Notes: generated by a model not told the origin, from the sequence alone. 64,000 nt of DNA from Enterococcus sp. RIT-PI-f (GCF_001297065.1 NZ_LHOX01000018.1:248001-312000), one strand, 5' to 3'. Positions 7,238-16,627 are shown, counted from the stretch's first letter. Numbers and translations are program-made.

Positions 7238-9811
7238 ATGATTCCAGAAAGATTGTTTTTTGTCGGCCATGTTGCCGCCATCTTTTTTCAAAACCCAAGC
7301 AATTTTTATAAAGTCATGTTGGTCAAAGTCACGGAAAACAATGCGGATTACAAGGATAGCGAAATCGTTGTGACCGGTAGTTTTGGCGAGATCCAAGAAG
7401 AAGAGAAATACCGATTTTTTGGTGAGTTGGTCAACCATCCTAAGTATGGCGTGCAGTTGAAGGCAGAGAGTTATCAACAGGAACAGCCGACTTCAGCACA
7501 GGGCTTGATCAACTATCTATCCAGCGAGAAATTCCCAGGGATCGGCAAGAAAACAGCTGAAAAAATCGTGGACCTTCTAGGAGAAGATGCCATTGATCGG
7601 ATGCTGGAAGACCCCACATTGCTGGGGCAGATCCATGGCTTGAACGACAGTAAGCAAAAGATGATCATTGATACGATCCGTCAAAATCACGGTATGGATC
7701 AGGTGATCGTTGGGTTGAACCGTTATGGCTTCGGCAGTCAATTGTCCTTTGCCATCTACCAAGCCTATCGCAATGAAGCGCTGTCTATCATTGAAGAAAA
7801 CCCCTATCGTTTGGTTGAAGATATTGAAGGTATCGGCTTCAAGCGGGCGGATGGGATTGCGGAACAACTTGGCATCGAGGCGATCGCGCCTCAGCGTTTT
7901 AGAGCGGCGATCTTGCATCAGATCTTTGCCCACGCCTTGCAAAGCGGCGATACATATAGTGATGCCCAAGATTTATTGGAACAAACGCTGCGTTTGCTGG
8001 AAACGAGCCGACCAGTGGAAATTCCACCGGAAGCATTGGCGAATGTGATCATTGAATTGGTAGAAGAAGGCAAGATCCAGCAGGAAGAAACCAAGCTGTA
8101 TGAAAATAGTTTGTATTTTGCAGAATGGGGTATCGCCAGTTCGATCGATCGTCTGCTAGCACGGAAAAAAGAAATCAAATATCCTGAAAAGACCATCAGT
8201 AAAACGATTCGCAAGATTGAAAAGCAGTTGGGCATCACCTACGGCGCCTCCCAAGAAGCAGCGATCAAAGAAGCCATCCGTTCCCCGTTGTTTATTTTGA
8301 CAGGGGGGCCAGGAACAGGTAAAACGACGGTTATCAATGGGATCGTTCAACTATTTGCTGCTTTGAACGATCTTGATTTGACCCCATCCAAATACAGCGA
8401 AGACACCTTTCCGATTTTACTGGCAGCACCCACTGGTCGCGCAGCCAAGCGAATGAATGAAACCACAGGTCTGCCTAGCGGCACGATCCATCGCTTACTT
8501 GGATTGAATGGCCGGGAGAAGGCCCCTAGTGTCAGCGCCAAAGAGTTGGAAGGCGGTTTGTTGATCGTAGATGAAATGTCGATGGTCGATACCTGGTTGG
8601 CCAATACGCTATTCAAATCGATCCCCACCAATATGCAAGTGATATTCGTTGGCGATAAAGATCAGCTGCCTTCGGTCGGACCTGGTCAGGTCTTACATGA
8701 TCTGCTCGCAATCGAGGCGATTCCGCAACAAGAATTGACAGAAATCTATCGCCAAGGGGATGGATCAAGTATTATTCCATTGGCCCATGCGATCAAAAAT
8801 GGTCAATTACCAGCTGATTTCACCAAGAATCAAAAAGACCGATCATTTTTTGCCTGCGATGCTTATAAAATCGAACCTTTGATTGCGCAAATCGTCAAAA
8901 GAGCCAAAGACAAAGGATTCACACCACAAGATATCCAAGTCTTAGCGCCGATGTATCGAGGAGCGGCGGGGATCGATGCCTTGAATAAGATGATGCAGGA
9001 GATTTTTAACCCAAATGATGGGTCGAAAAAAGAAGTCGCCTTCAATGATACAGTCTATCGAATCGGCGACAAAGTCTTGCAATTGGTCAACGCGCCAGAA
9101 GACAATGTTTTCAATGGCGATATGGGCCAGATCGTCGGCATTACCTTAGCCAAGCAGTCTGAGGACAAAATCGATGAATTGACGATTCGTTTTGATGCCA
9201 ATGAAGTGACGTATAAGCGCAATGAATGGAACAAGATCACGTTATCCTATTGTTGTTCGATCCATAAATCTCAAGGTAGTGAATTTCAAATGGTGATCAT
9301 GCCAATGGTTCATCAATATCAACGCATGCTGCAGCGGAATCTGCTTTATACAGCAGTGACCCGCAGTAAAGATATGTTGATTTTGCTTGGTGAACCGCAG
9401 GCGTATCAGACTTGTGTGGTCAATGAGTCAGCGATCCGCTTGACCACATTGAAAGAACGAATCAATGGCACTGATCAAATGACCACCCTGCAGCGGCAAA
9501 AACTAGCCCAGTATGAAGAAAGCGATGATCCTTTCAATGATCCGCAAACAACCAAAGAGCCATTACAGACCGTTGAAAAACCAGTCGTGAAAGAATCCAG
9601 TGATTCGGATGTGGTGACCAGACAGTCAATTGATTTGTTCTCAGACGACTTGAAAAAAGAACAGTCGGCGTTTGCTGAACCAGCATCGCTTACCCCTGAT
9701 GATATAGTGGAAGAAACATTAGCTTCAGGGCCACTGACAATTGCGATGATCACCAACCAAACAGTGGATCCGATGATTGGTATGGGAAAAACAACGCCTT
9801 ATGATTTTTAA
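7238..9811 (+). CDS. recD2: RecD2-type 5'-3' DNA helicase
   Basis: An 857-residue SF1B helicase of the RecD2 type that works without RecBC. The order is an N-terminal OB-like region, helix-hairpin-helix FPGIGKKTAEKIV near 92-105, Walker A GGPGTGKTT near residue 355, Walker B LIVDEMSM near 445, and C-terminal helicase motif SIHKSQGSEF near 675. RecD2 acts in replication fork support, mismatch repair and recombination accuracy. The last roughly 130 residues are an acidic, low-complexity tail longer than in many homologues. AGGAAGGA ribosome site; third gene of the trmL operon. Confidence 0.93.
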   Translation: MIPERLFFVGHVAAIFFQNPSNFYKVMLVKVTENNADYKDSEIVVTGSFGEIQEEEKYRFFGELVNHPKYGVQLKAESYQQEQPTSAQGLINYLSSEKFPGIGKKTAEKIVDLLGEDAIDRMLEDPTLLGQIHGLNDSKQKMIIDTIRQNHGMDQVIVGLNRYGFGSQLSFAIYQAYRNEALSIIEENPYRLVEDIEGIGFKRADGIAEQLGIEAIAPQRFRAAILHQIFAHALQSGDTYSDAQDLLEQTLRLLETSRPVEIPPEALANVIIELVEEGKIQQEETKLYENSLYFAEWGIASSIDRLLARKKEIKYPEKTISKTIRKIEKQLGITYGASQEAAIKEAIRSPLFILTGGPGTGKTTVINGIVQLFAALNDLDLTPSKYSEDTFPILLAAPTGRAAKRMNETTGLPSGTIHRLLGLNGREKAPSVSAKELEGGLLIVDEMSMVDTWLANTLFKSIPTNMQVIFVGDKDQLPSVGPGQVLHDLLAIEAIPQQELTEIYRQGDGSSIIPLAHAIKNGQLPADFTKNQKDRSFFACDAYKIEPLIAQIVKRAKDKGFTPQDIQVLAPMYRGAAGIDALNKMMQEIFNPNDGSKKEVAFNDTVYRIGDKVLQLVNAPEDNVFNGDMGQIVGITLAKQSEDKIDELTIRFDANEVTYKRNEWNKITLSYCCSIHKSQGSEFQMVIMPMVHQYQRMLQRNLLYTAVTRSKDMLILLGEPQAYQTCVVNESAIRLTTLKERINGTDQMTTLQRQKLAQYEESDDPFNDPQTTKEPLQTVEKPVVKESSDSDVVTRQSIDLFSDDLKKEQSAFAEPASLTPDDIVEETLASGPLTIAMITNQTVDPMIGMGKTTPYDF

Positions 9812-9848
9812 GAAAAAGTTGTGGGGAAAATAAAGAATAGACAAGAGA

Positions 9849-9862
9849 AGTGAGCGCTTTCT
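9849..9862 (+). promoter_or_regulatory. cre-like site upstream of the 75-residue protein
   Basis: AGTGAGCGCTTTCT matches the CcpA cre consensus TGWAARCGYTWNCW at 12 of 14 positions, in the promoter region of the gene starting at 9916. Suggestive only. Confidence 0.35.
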
Positions 9863-9915
9863 TTTGGTTTTTGGCGAAGATATGCTAAGCTAAAATCAAA
9901 AGGAGGCGTTGTTTT

Positions 9916-10143
9916 ATGGCCAAAGAAACGGAAGACAAATTAGCAAAATTAGCAAAAGAGTCAAGCAATGATTTCAAAAAGCTAGATGAAATGGAAAAAG
10001 AGTACAAACTTGACGAAAGTCCAGATGCAGCGGGTACATCTGAAGGCGAATCTAAGTTGGAAAAGACGTTAGACAAAGCACCAATCATTCCACCGAACAC
10101 GCCAAACAATCCAATCAATCCTGGAAATCCAGGCAATCCGTAA
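9916..10143 (+). CDS. small charged protein with Pro/Asn/Gly-rich tail
   Basis: A 75-residue soluble protein. Residues 1-35 are highly charged and probably helical (Lys/Glu/Leu heptad-like); the middle is acidic; the last 20 residues are almost only Pro, Asn, Ile and Gly in short repeats (NPINPGNPGNP). There is no signal peptide. AAAGGAGG lies upstream and a strong hairpin terminator follows, so it is a stand-alone gene. I do not recognise a function; the disordered tail could be a binding peptide. Confidence 0.7.
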   Translation: MAKETEDKLAKLAKESSNDFKKLDEMEKEYKLDESPDAAGTSEGESKLEKTLDKAPIIPPNTPNNPINPGNPGNP

Positions 10144-10177
10144 GCTTTTAGAAGAAATGATCAACAGGGATAAAGAG

Positions 10178-10209
10178 AAAGAGCATTGACTTGCGGGTCA
10201 ATGCTCTTT
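10178..10209. terminator. bidirectional terminator
   Basis: AAAGAGCATTGAC / GTCAATGCTCTTT, 13 perfect pairs, between the small protein gene and the convergent response-regulator gene. Confidence 0.8.
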
Positions 10210-10217
10210 GTGTTGTC

Positions 10218-10847
10218 CTAGGTTTTTCGGAGATGTTGGTAGTAATAAATCGCCAATTGTGTACGGTCACGTAAGGCCAATTTTTCTAATAGTTGACTGA
10301 TATAGTTTCGGACTGTGCCATCACTTAGGAAAAGTGTTTCAGCTATTTCTTTGTTGTTTTTGCCAGTGGCGACTTCTTTGATGATCTGCAGTTCACGTTC
10401 GGTCAAAGATTGTGAGAAGGTCATTTCGGGTGCAGGTGCCATCATTTGCGTAAACGTATCTACGATTTCGGTACCAAAGACGACTTGTCCATTATGCGCT
10501 GCTTTGACTGAAGGGATGATCGCATCGAGATTTTGCTTGATCAAATAGCCTTTGACCCCAATGGCGATGGCTTCTCGAATATAGTCTTGGTCATTAAATG
10601 TTGTCAGCAGCAAAATGACTGCTGCCGGAAACTGCGCCAATATTTCTTTTGCAGCCTTCAAGCCTGTTTGTTGGCCCATGCGAATATCTGTCAATAGCAC
10701 ATCGGGTCTATGTGTTTGATACAGTAATTTTGCTTCTTCTGCAGAGTGGCCAACATGCAGGACTGTGATTTCTTCTGTACTTTCTAAAATCGTTTTTAAG
10801 GAAGCTGTGACGAAAGGATCGTCATCGATAATAATTACTTTGATCAT
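10218..10847 (-). CDS. NarL/LuxR-family response regulator (LnrK/DesR-like)
   Basis: A 209-residue two-domain regulator. The receiver domain shows the acid pocket IIDDDPF, the phospho-acceptor in DVLLTDIRMG (Asp about 55) and the conserved Lys in GYLIKQN. The C-terminal LuxR helix-turn-helix is LTERELQIIKEVATGKNN... TVRNYISQLLEKL. It overlaps the end of its sensor kinase gene by one base and is transcribed away from the ABC exporter genes. Its likely target is the divergent promoter region, which carries two palindromes 32 bp apart. Confidence 0.92.
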   Translation of the reverse strand: MIKVIIIDDDPFVTASLKTILESTEEITVLHVGHSAEEAKLLYQTHRPDVLLTDIRMGQQTGLKAAKEILAQFPAAVILLLTTFNDQDYIREAIAIGVKGYLIKQNLDAIIPSVKAAHNGQVVFGTEIVDTFTQMMAPAPEMTFSQSLTERELQIIKEVATGKNNKEIAETLFLSDGTVRNYISQLLEKLALRDRTQLAIYYYQHLRKT

Positions 10848-11923
10848 CAGGTTGTCTCCTTTGGTATGGTGATCGTCAATTGAAAATGGCTATCGGTCTG
10901 CATGATATGGACCTGTCCATTGAGTGACCGAACCCGTTGCTGGATCGTCTGCAAGCCAATGCCTGGCTTTGATGGATCAGATGTATGGACGCCGTCATTG
11001 CGAATCTGCAACCGATAAAATGCGGGCAATGTTTTGAAATAAAAAGTCAACACTGTTGCTTGACTATGCTTGATCGTATTCGTTAAAGCCTCTTTCATCA
11101 CCATCAGCAGACAATTTATTTGTCTGTCTGATAAGTCTTCAAATACCTTGCCTTGAATATCAACTGTGAAAAGTGCATCGATCGTCAGTAGGTGTTGGAC
11201 CGCGTCGGCAAAAGAAAGCGAATCTGCATGCAAGTCATGGACACTCAGCCGGATATGATCCATGCCTGTATCTACTGTTCTTTTCAGTTGTTCCAATGGT
11301 TCTTGTAAAGCGGGTTCTTGATTGATCGCTTGAAGGGCGCCGATTTGCAAGAGTGCCCGTGACAACAAATGACCGACATTGTCATGGATATCCCTGGCGA
11401 TTCGATTACGTTCCTCAGCAATCTGCAAGGCCAATTGAGTTTCATGAGATTCGAGCAGTTGCTTATTTTGTGCGGCTAATTGCTGCTGCTTTTCCCAATG
11501 GCTGTCTTTTGAGGCGAGGTAGTCCTGAGATACGGCTGTCATTGCTTGGTCTTTCTGACGCAAGTAAAAGCTAAAAAGCATAAGCACCATAAGGGCGATC
11601 TGAATGGCCCCTCGTTGTTGAAAGAAGAGCATACCTGTCAAGCACAATAAGGTTGCTCCTTCGATGGCTAGCGAACGCAAGGGCAATGTCCTCAAGAAGC
11701 AAGGGAGATAAAAAGTGAGTCCTGGCCACAAGTAACAACTAAGGATGATCGCCATAATCATGATCCAACTGGCTGATTTTGGTAACAAAAAACTGATCCC
11801 CATCAAAAAAATCGCTGCTAAAAGATAGCTGATTTGCTGAGCAGCGAATCCTTGTCCAATCATCAAGGACAAAGAAATCAATAGAAATAGGCTGGATTCA
11901 GTCAGTGTACGGCTTTTGTCCAT
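10847..11923 (-). CDS. sensor histidine kinase, HisKA_3/DesK type (LnrJ-like)
   Basis: A 358-residue membrane kinase. The N-terminal half has five to six hydrophobic segments with almost no extracellular loops, so it probably senses a signal in the membrane. The dimerisation/phosphotransfer motif ERNRIARDIHDNVGH (His about 176) is the HisKA_3 form, followed by a HATPase_c domain with the N-box MVMKEALTNTIKHS and GIGLQTIQQR. The ATG at 11923 is chosen for its AAGGAGG site; an upstream extension to 12055 would cross the divergent promoter. In B. subtilis the same layout (LnrJK-LnrLMN) detects amphiphilic polyenes. Confidence 0.9.
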   Translation of the reverse strand: MDKSRTLTESSLFLLISLSLMIGQGFAAQQISYLLAAIFLMGISFLLPKSASWIMIMAIILSCYLWPGLTFYLPCFLRTLPLRSLAIEGATLLCLTGMLFFQQRGAIQIALMVLMLFSFYLRQKDQAMTAVSQDYLASKDSHWEKQQQLAAQNKQLLESHETQLALQIAEERNRIARDIHDNVGHLLSRALLQIGALQAINQEPALQEPLEQLKRTVDTGMDHIRLSVHDLHADSLSFADAVQHLLTIDALFTVDIQGKVFEDLSDRQINCLLMVMKEALTNTIKHSQATVLTFYFKTLPAFYRLQIRNDGVHTSDPSKPGIGLQTIQQRVRSLNGQVHIMQTDSHFQLTITIPKETT

Positions 11924-11938
11924 GAAAGCCTCCTTTTT

Positions 11939-11985
11939 ATGACATTTGTCATGGCTAGTTTGGTCAAAGGTCACTAGTATGTGAC
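11939..11985 (+). promoter_or_regulatory. paired palindromes in the divergent kinase/ABC promoter region
   Basis: Palindrome 1 is ATGACATTTGTCAT (11939-11952); palindrome 2 is GTCAC-TAGTAT-GTGAC (11970-11985). Centres are 32 bp apart, three helical turns. Palindrome 2 covers the -35 position of a -10 TATTAT at 11995-12000, and no good -35 hexamer is present, as in activator-dependent promoters. They share the GACA/TGTC core. Binding by the neighbouring response regulator is inferred. Confidence 0.55.
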
Positions 11986-12038
11986 AGCTATCTTTATTAT
12001 AGTCGGAACATAGAGAAATTTGAAAGGGGTTTTTGAAG

Positions 12039-12971
12039 ATGATGATCGAAATCAATCAATTGGTGAAACGTTATGACACGTTGGTTGCATTGAACCATGT
12101 CGATCTGCAAGTGGCGGAAGGAGAGATCCTGGGATTGCTAGGGCCAAATGGCAGCGGCAAAACAACGGCCATTCACTGTATGCTTTCCTTATTGCGATTT
12201 GATAAAGGATCGATTCAGTTATTTGGACAGAAAATGACAGCCGATAATTATGCTGTCAAAGCGAGAATCGGTATCGTGCCGCAAGAAATAGCAGTCTTTG
12301 AAGAGTTGACAGTCTATGAAAACATTGATTACTTCTGTGGCTTATATGTGCCGGATAAGAAGAAAAGGCAATCGTTGATTTCAGAAGTTGTGGCTTTGGT
12401 TGGGTTAGAAACGTTCACGTCGTTTTATCCTCATGCGTTGAGCGGGGGCTTAAAACGCCGGTTGAATATTGCTTGCGGTATTGCCCATAAGCCTGATTTG
12501 ATTTTCTTAGATGAACCGACTGTTGCTGTCGATCCGCAAAGTAGAAATAAGATTCTTGAAAGCATCAAGGCCTTGAATCAATCAGGTGCGACGATTGTGT
12601 ACACGACCCATTACATGGAAGAAGTGGAATTGTTGTGTGACCGCATCGTGATCATGGATCAAGGACAAGTGATCGCCAAAGGGACCAAAGATGAGTTGAA
12701 GGATATGGTCCGTACCTCAGATCGTTTAACGATCGATATCCCATTTTTACCAGAAGAGGTGCACAAAAAAATCAAAGCACAGCTTTCTTTTGAAGACATG
12801 CACTACGTAGATGGGGTGTTATCTGTAACCTCTACGCATTTGAAAGATGATCTATTGCCGATATTAACGATTTTGCAAGAAGCAAACCTCACCTACGGGA
12901 AAATCAGTACCAAAGAGGCCACATTGAATGATGTTTTTCTAGAGATCACTGGCAAAGCGTTGCGGGATTAG
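12039..12971 (+). CDS. ABC transporter ATP-binding protein (LnrL-like)
   Basis: A 310-residue ABC-2 type ATPase: Walker A GPNGSGKTT near 38-46, Q-loop VPQEIAVFE, signature LSGGLKRRLNIA near 137, Walker B LIFLDEPTVAVD, H-loop TTHYMEE. The C-terminal 80 residues are the usual DrrA-type extension. It leads an operon with two membrane permeases, opposite a two-component system, matching the LnrLMN linearmycin-resistance exporter layout. ATG at 12039 has GAAAGGGG upstream. The exported or expelled compound is unknown. Confidence 0.9.
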   Translation: MMIEINQLVKRYDTLVALNHVDLQVAEGEILGLLGPNGSGKTTAIHCMLSLLRFDKGSIQLFGQKMTADNYAVKARIGIVPQEIAVFEELTVYENIDYFCGLYVPDKKKRQSLISEVVALVGLETFTSFYPHALSGGLKRRLNIACGIAHKPDLIFLDEPTVAVDPQSRNKILESIKALNQSGATIVYTTHYMEEVELLCDRIVIMDQGQVIAKGTKDELKDMVRTSDRLTIDIPFLPEEVHKKIKAQLSFEDMHYVDGVLSVTSTHLKDDLLPILTILQEANLTYGKISTKEATLNDVFLEITGKALRD

Positions 12972-12982
12972 GAGGGATGACG

Positions 12983-14122
12983 ATGTTTTGGCATATGTAT
13001 TTTTATCGATTAAAAATTTTATCAAGAAATAAATCGCTCTTGTTTTGGACATTGGCTTTTCCCATCATTTTAGGCTTGATGTTTGTTGCTGCATTTGACC
13101 AATTGGATGAAGGAACCACTTTAGAAGCCATTCCTGCTGCTGTTGTCCTTCCTGAAGAAGAACATGAATCGGCCGACAGATTCGTTGACTTGTTAACTAC
13201 GATCGAATCTGACGGTGCAGCTTTATTCACGCTGCACACTGCAACGGCTGATGCAGCACAAAGGCAATTGGAAGCCAACGAGATTGCAGGGTATTATGTC
13301 CTACAAGAAGAGCAGATCACCTTACATGTAGGACAAGCGGGACTGCGACAGACTATCATGAAAAGCGTCATGGATCAATATCTTCAGCAAATGGCACGCC
13401 ACACATATTCGATGGAATCGGGAGATCTCGCTGCAGCAGATATCATGCAAGAGCTGGATACGCCGACGTTCCAAACCCGTTATGGAGAGGCCGAGATGAG
13501 TATCAAGAGTTTCTATTTCTTTACGTTGATCGGCATGGCGATCCTTTATGGCACCATGTGGGGATTGCGACATGCCTTGGATCAACACGCCAATCAATCT
13601 GCCAATGGCATACGCTTATCAATGATGCCAATCACCAAAGCGAAAGTGACGTTGGCCAATCTTATGGCCAGTTTTACCATCTTTTATTTAGAGTTGTTAG
13701 TGATCATCGCTGTTTATCGTTTTGTTTATCGTGTTGATTTCGGCACACGCTGGCAGTGGTTGCTTCTCGTGGTCGCTTTAGGTGCCCTCAGTGCCTTGTT
13801 ATTGGGCTTGCTGATGGGGAATGCCTTTCCTAAGATGGCTTTGGCACAAAAAGAAGGGATCGCCACCGCGGTCACGATGGCCTTGAGTTTTCTTGCTGGG
13901 ATGATGGGCTCTGAGCAAGTGAAGTATTGGATTGACGTCAATCTACCTTTCTTAGGAAAAATCAATTTGGTCAACTTGATTAGCGAGAGCTTATATAAGT
14001 TGTATTATTATCAGGATCTTTCCAGTTTCTATCTAAACCTCATTTGGCTGATTGGCATTATTTTTTTGATTGCTGCGATGAATGGGTTGTTTGAAAGGAG
14101 GGTTCAATATGATGCTTTATAA
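12983..14122 (+). CDS. ABC-2 type permease (LnrM-like)
   Basis: A 379-residue permease with one N-terminal transmembrane helix, an extracellular region of about 150 residues, and five C-terminal helices, the standard ABC2_membrane_3 layout. I prefer the ATG at 12983, because AGGAGG (12970-12975) would lie too close to the ATG at 12977. It follows the ATPase gene by a few bases and overlaps the next permease gene by 14 bases. Confidence 0.88.
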   Translation: MFWHMYFYRLKILSRNKSLLFWTLAFPIILGLMFVAAFDQLDEGTTLEAIPAAVVLPEEEHESADRFVDLLTTIESDGAALFTLHTATADAAQRQLEANEIAGYYVLQEEQITLHVGQAGLRQTIMKSVMDQYLQQMARHTYSMESGDLAAADIMQELDTPTFQTRYGEAEMSIKSFYFFTLIGMAILYGTMWGLRHALDQHANQSANGIRLSMMPITKAKVTLANLMASFTIFYLELLVIIAVYRFVYRVDFGTRWQWLLLVVALGALSALLLGLLMGNAFPKMALAQKEGIATAVTMALSFLAGMMGSEQVKYWIDVNLPFLGKINLVNLISESLYKLYYYQDLSSFYLNLIWLIGIIFLIAAMNGLFERRVQYDAL

Positions 14123-15254
14123 AACGATTTGGCAACTGCTTAAAACCAATAAAACCAACTTAATGATTGGTGTGATCGTTACATTGGTGATTACCTTCTT
14201 CTACGCCCAAAGTATTGATGTCGGGGATACGCAGTTGCAAGAGGCAAAGATTTTGATTCTGTCTGAACATGAAGCGCCTATTATAGATGGCATGACGGAT
14301 TATTTGGCAGAAACGCAGACGGTCGTCCAAATGGATTCTCCAACCCAAAAGGAAATAGATGATGCCTTGTATTTTCAGCAAGTAGGGATCGTCTTATATC
14401 TCCCAGATGACTTCTCAGATACAATCCTTTCAGGTAAAATGCCTAACATTGATATACAAGCGCGACCAGATGCTTTTTCTAAGACCCTCGTGACGCAACA
14501 AGTAACGACGTATCTCCAGACGTATCTGGCATACGCACAAACGCTTGCTCCTGAAGAAGCAATGGTTCAAACAAGGGAGACTCTGTCGATCCAGGGCGAC
14601 TTGGTGCTTAGTGAAGAATATAGTCAGCGTATGGGTCGGTTATTCTCTGGTATGACCTTCAATTTATTGGCGTATGGCTTATTCATGTCGATTTTTAGCG
14701 GTTTTGGCGTTGTGAATTTGGCCTTTAACCGGAAGATGATCAGTCAACGAAATCAGGTAGCACCGTTGTCCAAACGAAAGTTCAATCGGCAAATCACCTT
14801 GGCATTGGTTGGCTATTCCATTCTTTTGACTATTGGTTTTTGTGGATTGGTGTTGTTGCTGACCCGTCATCTGTGGTCGAATGCGATTGGCTGGCATGTG
14901 TTGAATGTGCTTGTTTTCATCCTGCCGGTGATTGCATTTTCTTCCTGTATGACCTCGCTTATCAAGAGTAGTGAAGCCATCGGGGGAATTAGTACTATTT
15001 TCATTATGGGCAGTTGTTTTATCGGCGGTGTCTTTGTTCCGTCAAATTTATTGCCGGCTATCGTCAATCACATTGCGGCATTTACACCGACCTATTGGTT
15101 TATCCAAAATAATCAACTGATTAGCCAAAGTTTGACGATCAATTCGGCGTTTTTAGAAACGTTTATTGCGCAATCTGGTATTTTGCTGGCCTTCGCAGCA
15201 GTGTTTCTCATTGTTCAGTTGGTAATGAGCAAAGACAAATCGTATTTGCGGTAA
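14109..15254 (+). CDS. ABC-2 type permease (LnrN-like)
   Basis: A 381-residue permease of the same architecture as its upstream partner: N-terminal helix, large extracellular domain, five membrane helices near the C-terminus. The AAAGGAGG ribosome site is inside the 3' end of the previous gene and serves the ATG at 14109. Together the two permeases and the ATPase should form a heterodimeric exporter or expulsion pump; the operon ends at a strong terminator. Confidence 0.88.
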   Translation: MMLYKTIWQLLKTNKTNLMIGVIVTLVITFFYAQSIDVGDTQLQEAKILILSEHEAPIIDGMTDYLAETQTVVQMDSPTQKEIDDALYFQQVGIVLYLPDDFSDTILSGKMPNIDIQARPDAFSKTLVTQQVTTYLQTYLAYAQTLAPEEAMVQTRETLSIQGDLVLSEEYSQRMGRLFSGMTFNLLAYGLFMSIFSGFGVVNLAFNRKMISQRNQVAPLSKRKFNRQITLALVGYSILLTIGFCGLVLLLTRHLWSNAIGWHVLNVLVFILPVIAFSSCMTSLIKSSEAIGGISTIFIMGSCFIGGVFVPSNLLPAIVNHIAAFTPTYWFIQNNQLISQSLTINSAFLETFIAQSGILLAFAAVFLIVQLVMSKDKSYLR

Positions 15255-15285
15255 TTGAGTAGGAAAGTGTTTGGCCAATAGAAAG

Positions 15286-15316
15286 AAGGTGTGCCTCAAT
15301 GTTGAGACACACCTTT
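15286..15316. terminator. terminator between convergent genes
   Basis: AAGGTGTGCCTCAA and TTGAGACACACCTT form a 14-bp stem with one mismatch and a 2-base loop, followed by six T on the + strand. It ends the ABC operon. Confidence 0.8.
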
Positions 15317-15317
15317 T

Positions 15318-16289
15318 TTAACACCAAAATAATTGTTTTGCTGTAGTCAATGTTAAATCAAATGATCGTTTGCCCATTTCTTCGCCATCTTCTTGCCCAT
15401 GTTGCGGAATCGTTGAGATGATTCGGATTTTAGCAGTCGAAATATGATGGAAATAACGAGATTTCATATGTTTCTTGCGGGTCAGCAATAAGATCAGCCA
15501 AAAAATTTTGAACATGGCGACACGCTCGACCAAAACAAAATCCAGTTTGTTATCCTTGATCGTCGCTGTGGGTGCAATCGACACCCCGCCGCCGAAATAA
15601 GGATGATTGGTCGTTGTACACAAGAAAGCTTTTGAGAAACTTAATTGCTGCCCATTACATTCGACCAAAATCGGAAAGCCTTTTTGTCGGAACAATACGT
15701 TTAAAATCGCTGCGATATAAGAAAAAGAACCCATATTAAATTTGTTCAAATTTGACTTAGCCGCTGAATGATTGGCCGCATATACAATGGCTGCATCTAA
15801 GCCAATCCCAACATTGTTGATGGCCACACCCGCTTCATTTTGGATTTGTTCGTGGTAGTGGATGACTGTCAGTTCTTGCGGCCGGCTAGTTCCAGCGATT
15901 TGCCAAAAAACTTTTTCAGGCTCTTTCGGAAAATCCAGACTGCGGGCAAAATCATTGCCTGATCCCGCTGGAATGTAGGCGATCGGAATCTGTTGTTCGT
16001 TGACTTGCTGGACTTCAGAGACCACTTGATGTAATGTGCCGTCGCCACCAATGACCACCAATAGCGGAAATAGCATGTCGCTATTCTCGATATAAGCCTC
16101 ATCCCAAGGCAACAGTGTTTCTTTAAGCAGCTTCTGGGTCGTCAGGCGTTCTTCGCCAGCTTGTTGCGTATAATAAAACTGGTGTGGAAAGTGATGTTTA
16201 TCTAAGATTTTTTTGATGCGCTCTGCTACCTTGCTGCCGCGTCCACTACCTGAAGCAGGGTTGGCGATGATGTGATAATAATATTTCAT
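15318..16289 (-). CDS. diacylglycerol kinase family lipid kinase
   Basis: A 323-residue soluble lipid kinase of the DagK/YegS family: N-terminal IIANPASGSGRGSK, nucleotide motif VVIGGDGTLHQVV near residue 80, and PAGSGNDFARSL. In Gram-positives DgkB-type enzymes phosphorylate diacylglycerol to recycle it from lipoteichoic acid synthesis; other members act on other lipids. I set the start at 16289, where the conserved domain begins; a longer in-frame extension to 16484 runs through an RNA terminator. Its own promoter has TATAAT at 16333-16338 (minus) with an extended TG. Confidence 0.87.
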   Translation of the reverse strand: MKYYYHIIANPASGSGRGSKVAERIKKILDKHHFPHQFYYTQQAGEERLTTQKLLKETLLPWDEAYIENSDMLFPLLVVIGGDGTLHQVVSEVQQVNEQQIPIAYIPAGSGNDFARSLDFPKEPEKVFWQIAGTSRPQELTVIHYHEQIQNEAGVAINNVGIGLDAAIVYAANHSAAKSNLNKFNMGSFSYIAAILNVLFRQKGFPILVECNGQQLSFSKAFLCTTTNHPYFGGGVSIAPTATIKDNKLDFVLVERVAMFKIFWLILLLTRKKHMKSRYFHHISTAKIRIISTIPQHGQEDGEEMGKRSFDLTLTTAKQLFWC

Positions 16290-16386
16290 GGCATATAATC
16301 CCCAATATACTAGTTTACGTTCAATGCGGTCTATTATAGCATGTTTCACCAAATGTGTGGATAGGGAAGTATGCGAAAAAGAGGAC

Positions 16387-16598
16387 AAAAAAATAGATTC
16401 GACGAAAGTGCCAGTCATGATCGGTAAGGTTCTGATGTCCACTTTGATCATAATGTTCAATACATTTCGTCGAATCCTATTCAATTAGTAAGGAGTAACC
16501 CAAATTCCCACATCCTTTGTGCTTTATTTTAAGTTGACAACAATTCTTTTCTTGCAGAACCTACATCGTCTGCTTTACTGGGAATTCCTGCTCCTTAC
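16387..16598 (-). ncRNA. predicted CcpA-controlled structured RNA (about 212 nt)
   Basis: Minus-strand transcript unit with no convincing reading frame. Promoter: -35 TTGCAA (16632-16627), 16-base spacer, extended -10 TGC-TATACT (16610-16605). The 5' domain folds end to end: GTAAGGAG pairs with CTCCTTAC and AATTCCCA with TGGGAATT (+ strand 16488-16510 against 16579-16598). The 3' domain is a 12-bp perfect stem, GATTCGACGAAA/TTTCGTCGAATC, around a 57-base loop, followed by seven T at 16393-16387. A perfect cre lies over the -35. It does not match the 6S, SRP, RNase P or T-box cores that I know. Confidence 0.6.
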
Positions 16599-16627
16599 AC
16601 TTATAGTATAGCAGAAAAACGCAATAT

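Noticed and set aside
16290-16484. An in-frame N-terminal extension of the lipid kinase of 65 residues.
   Set aside because: It runs through the terminator of the predicted RNA and past the TATAAT of the kinase promoter; the conserved domain begins at 16289.
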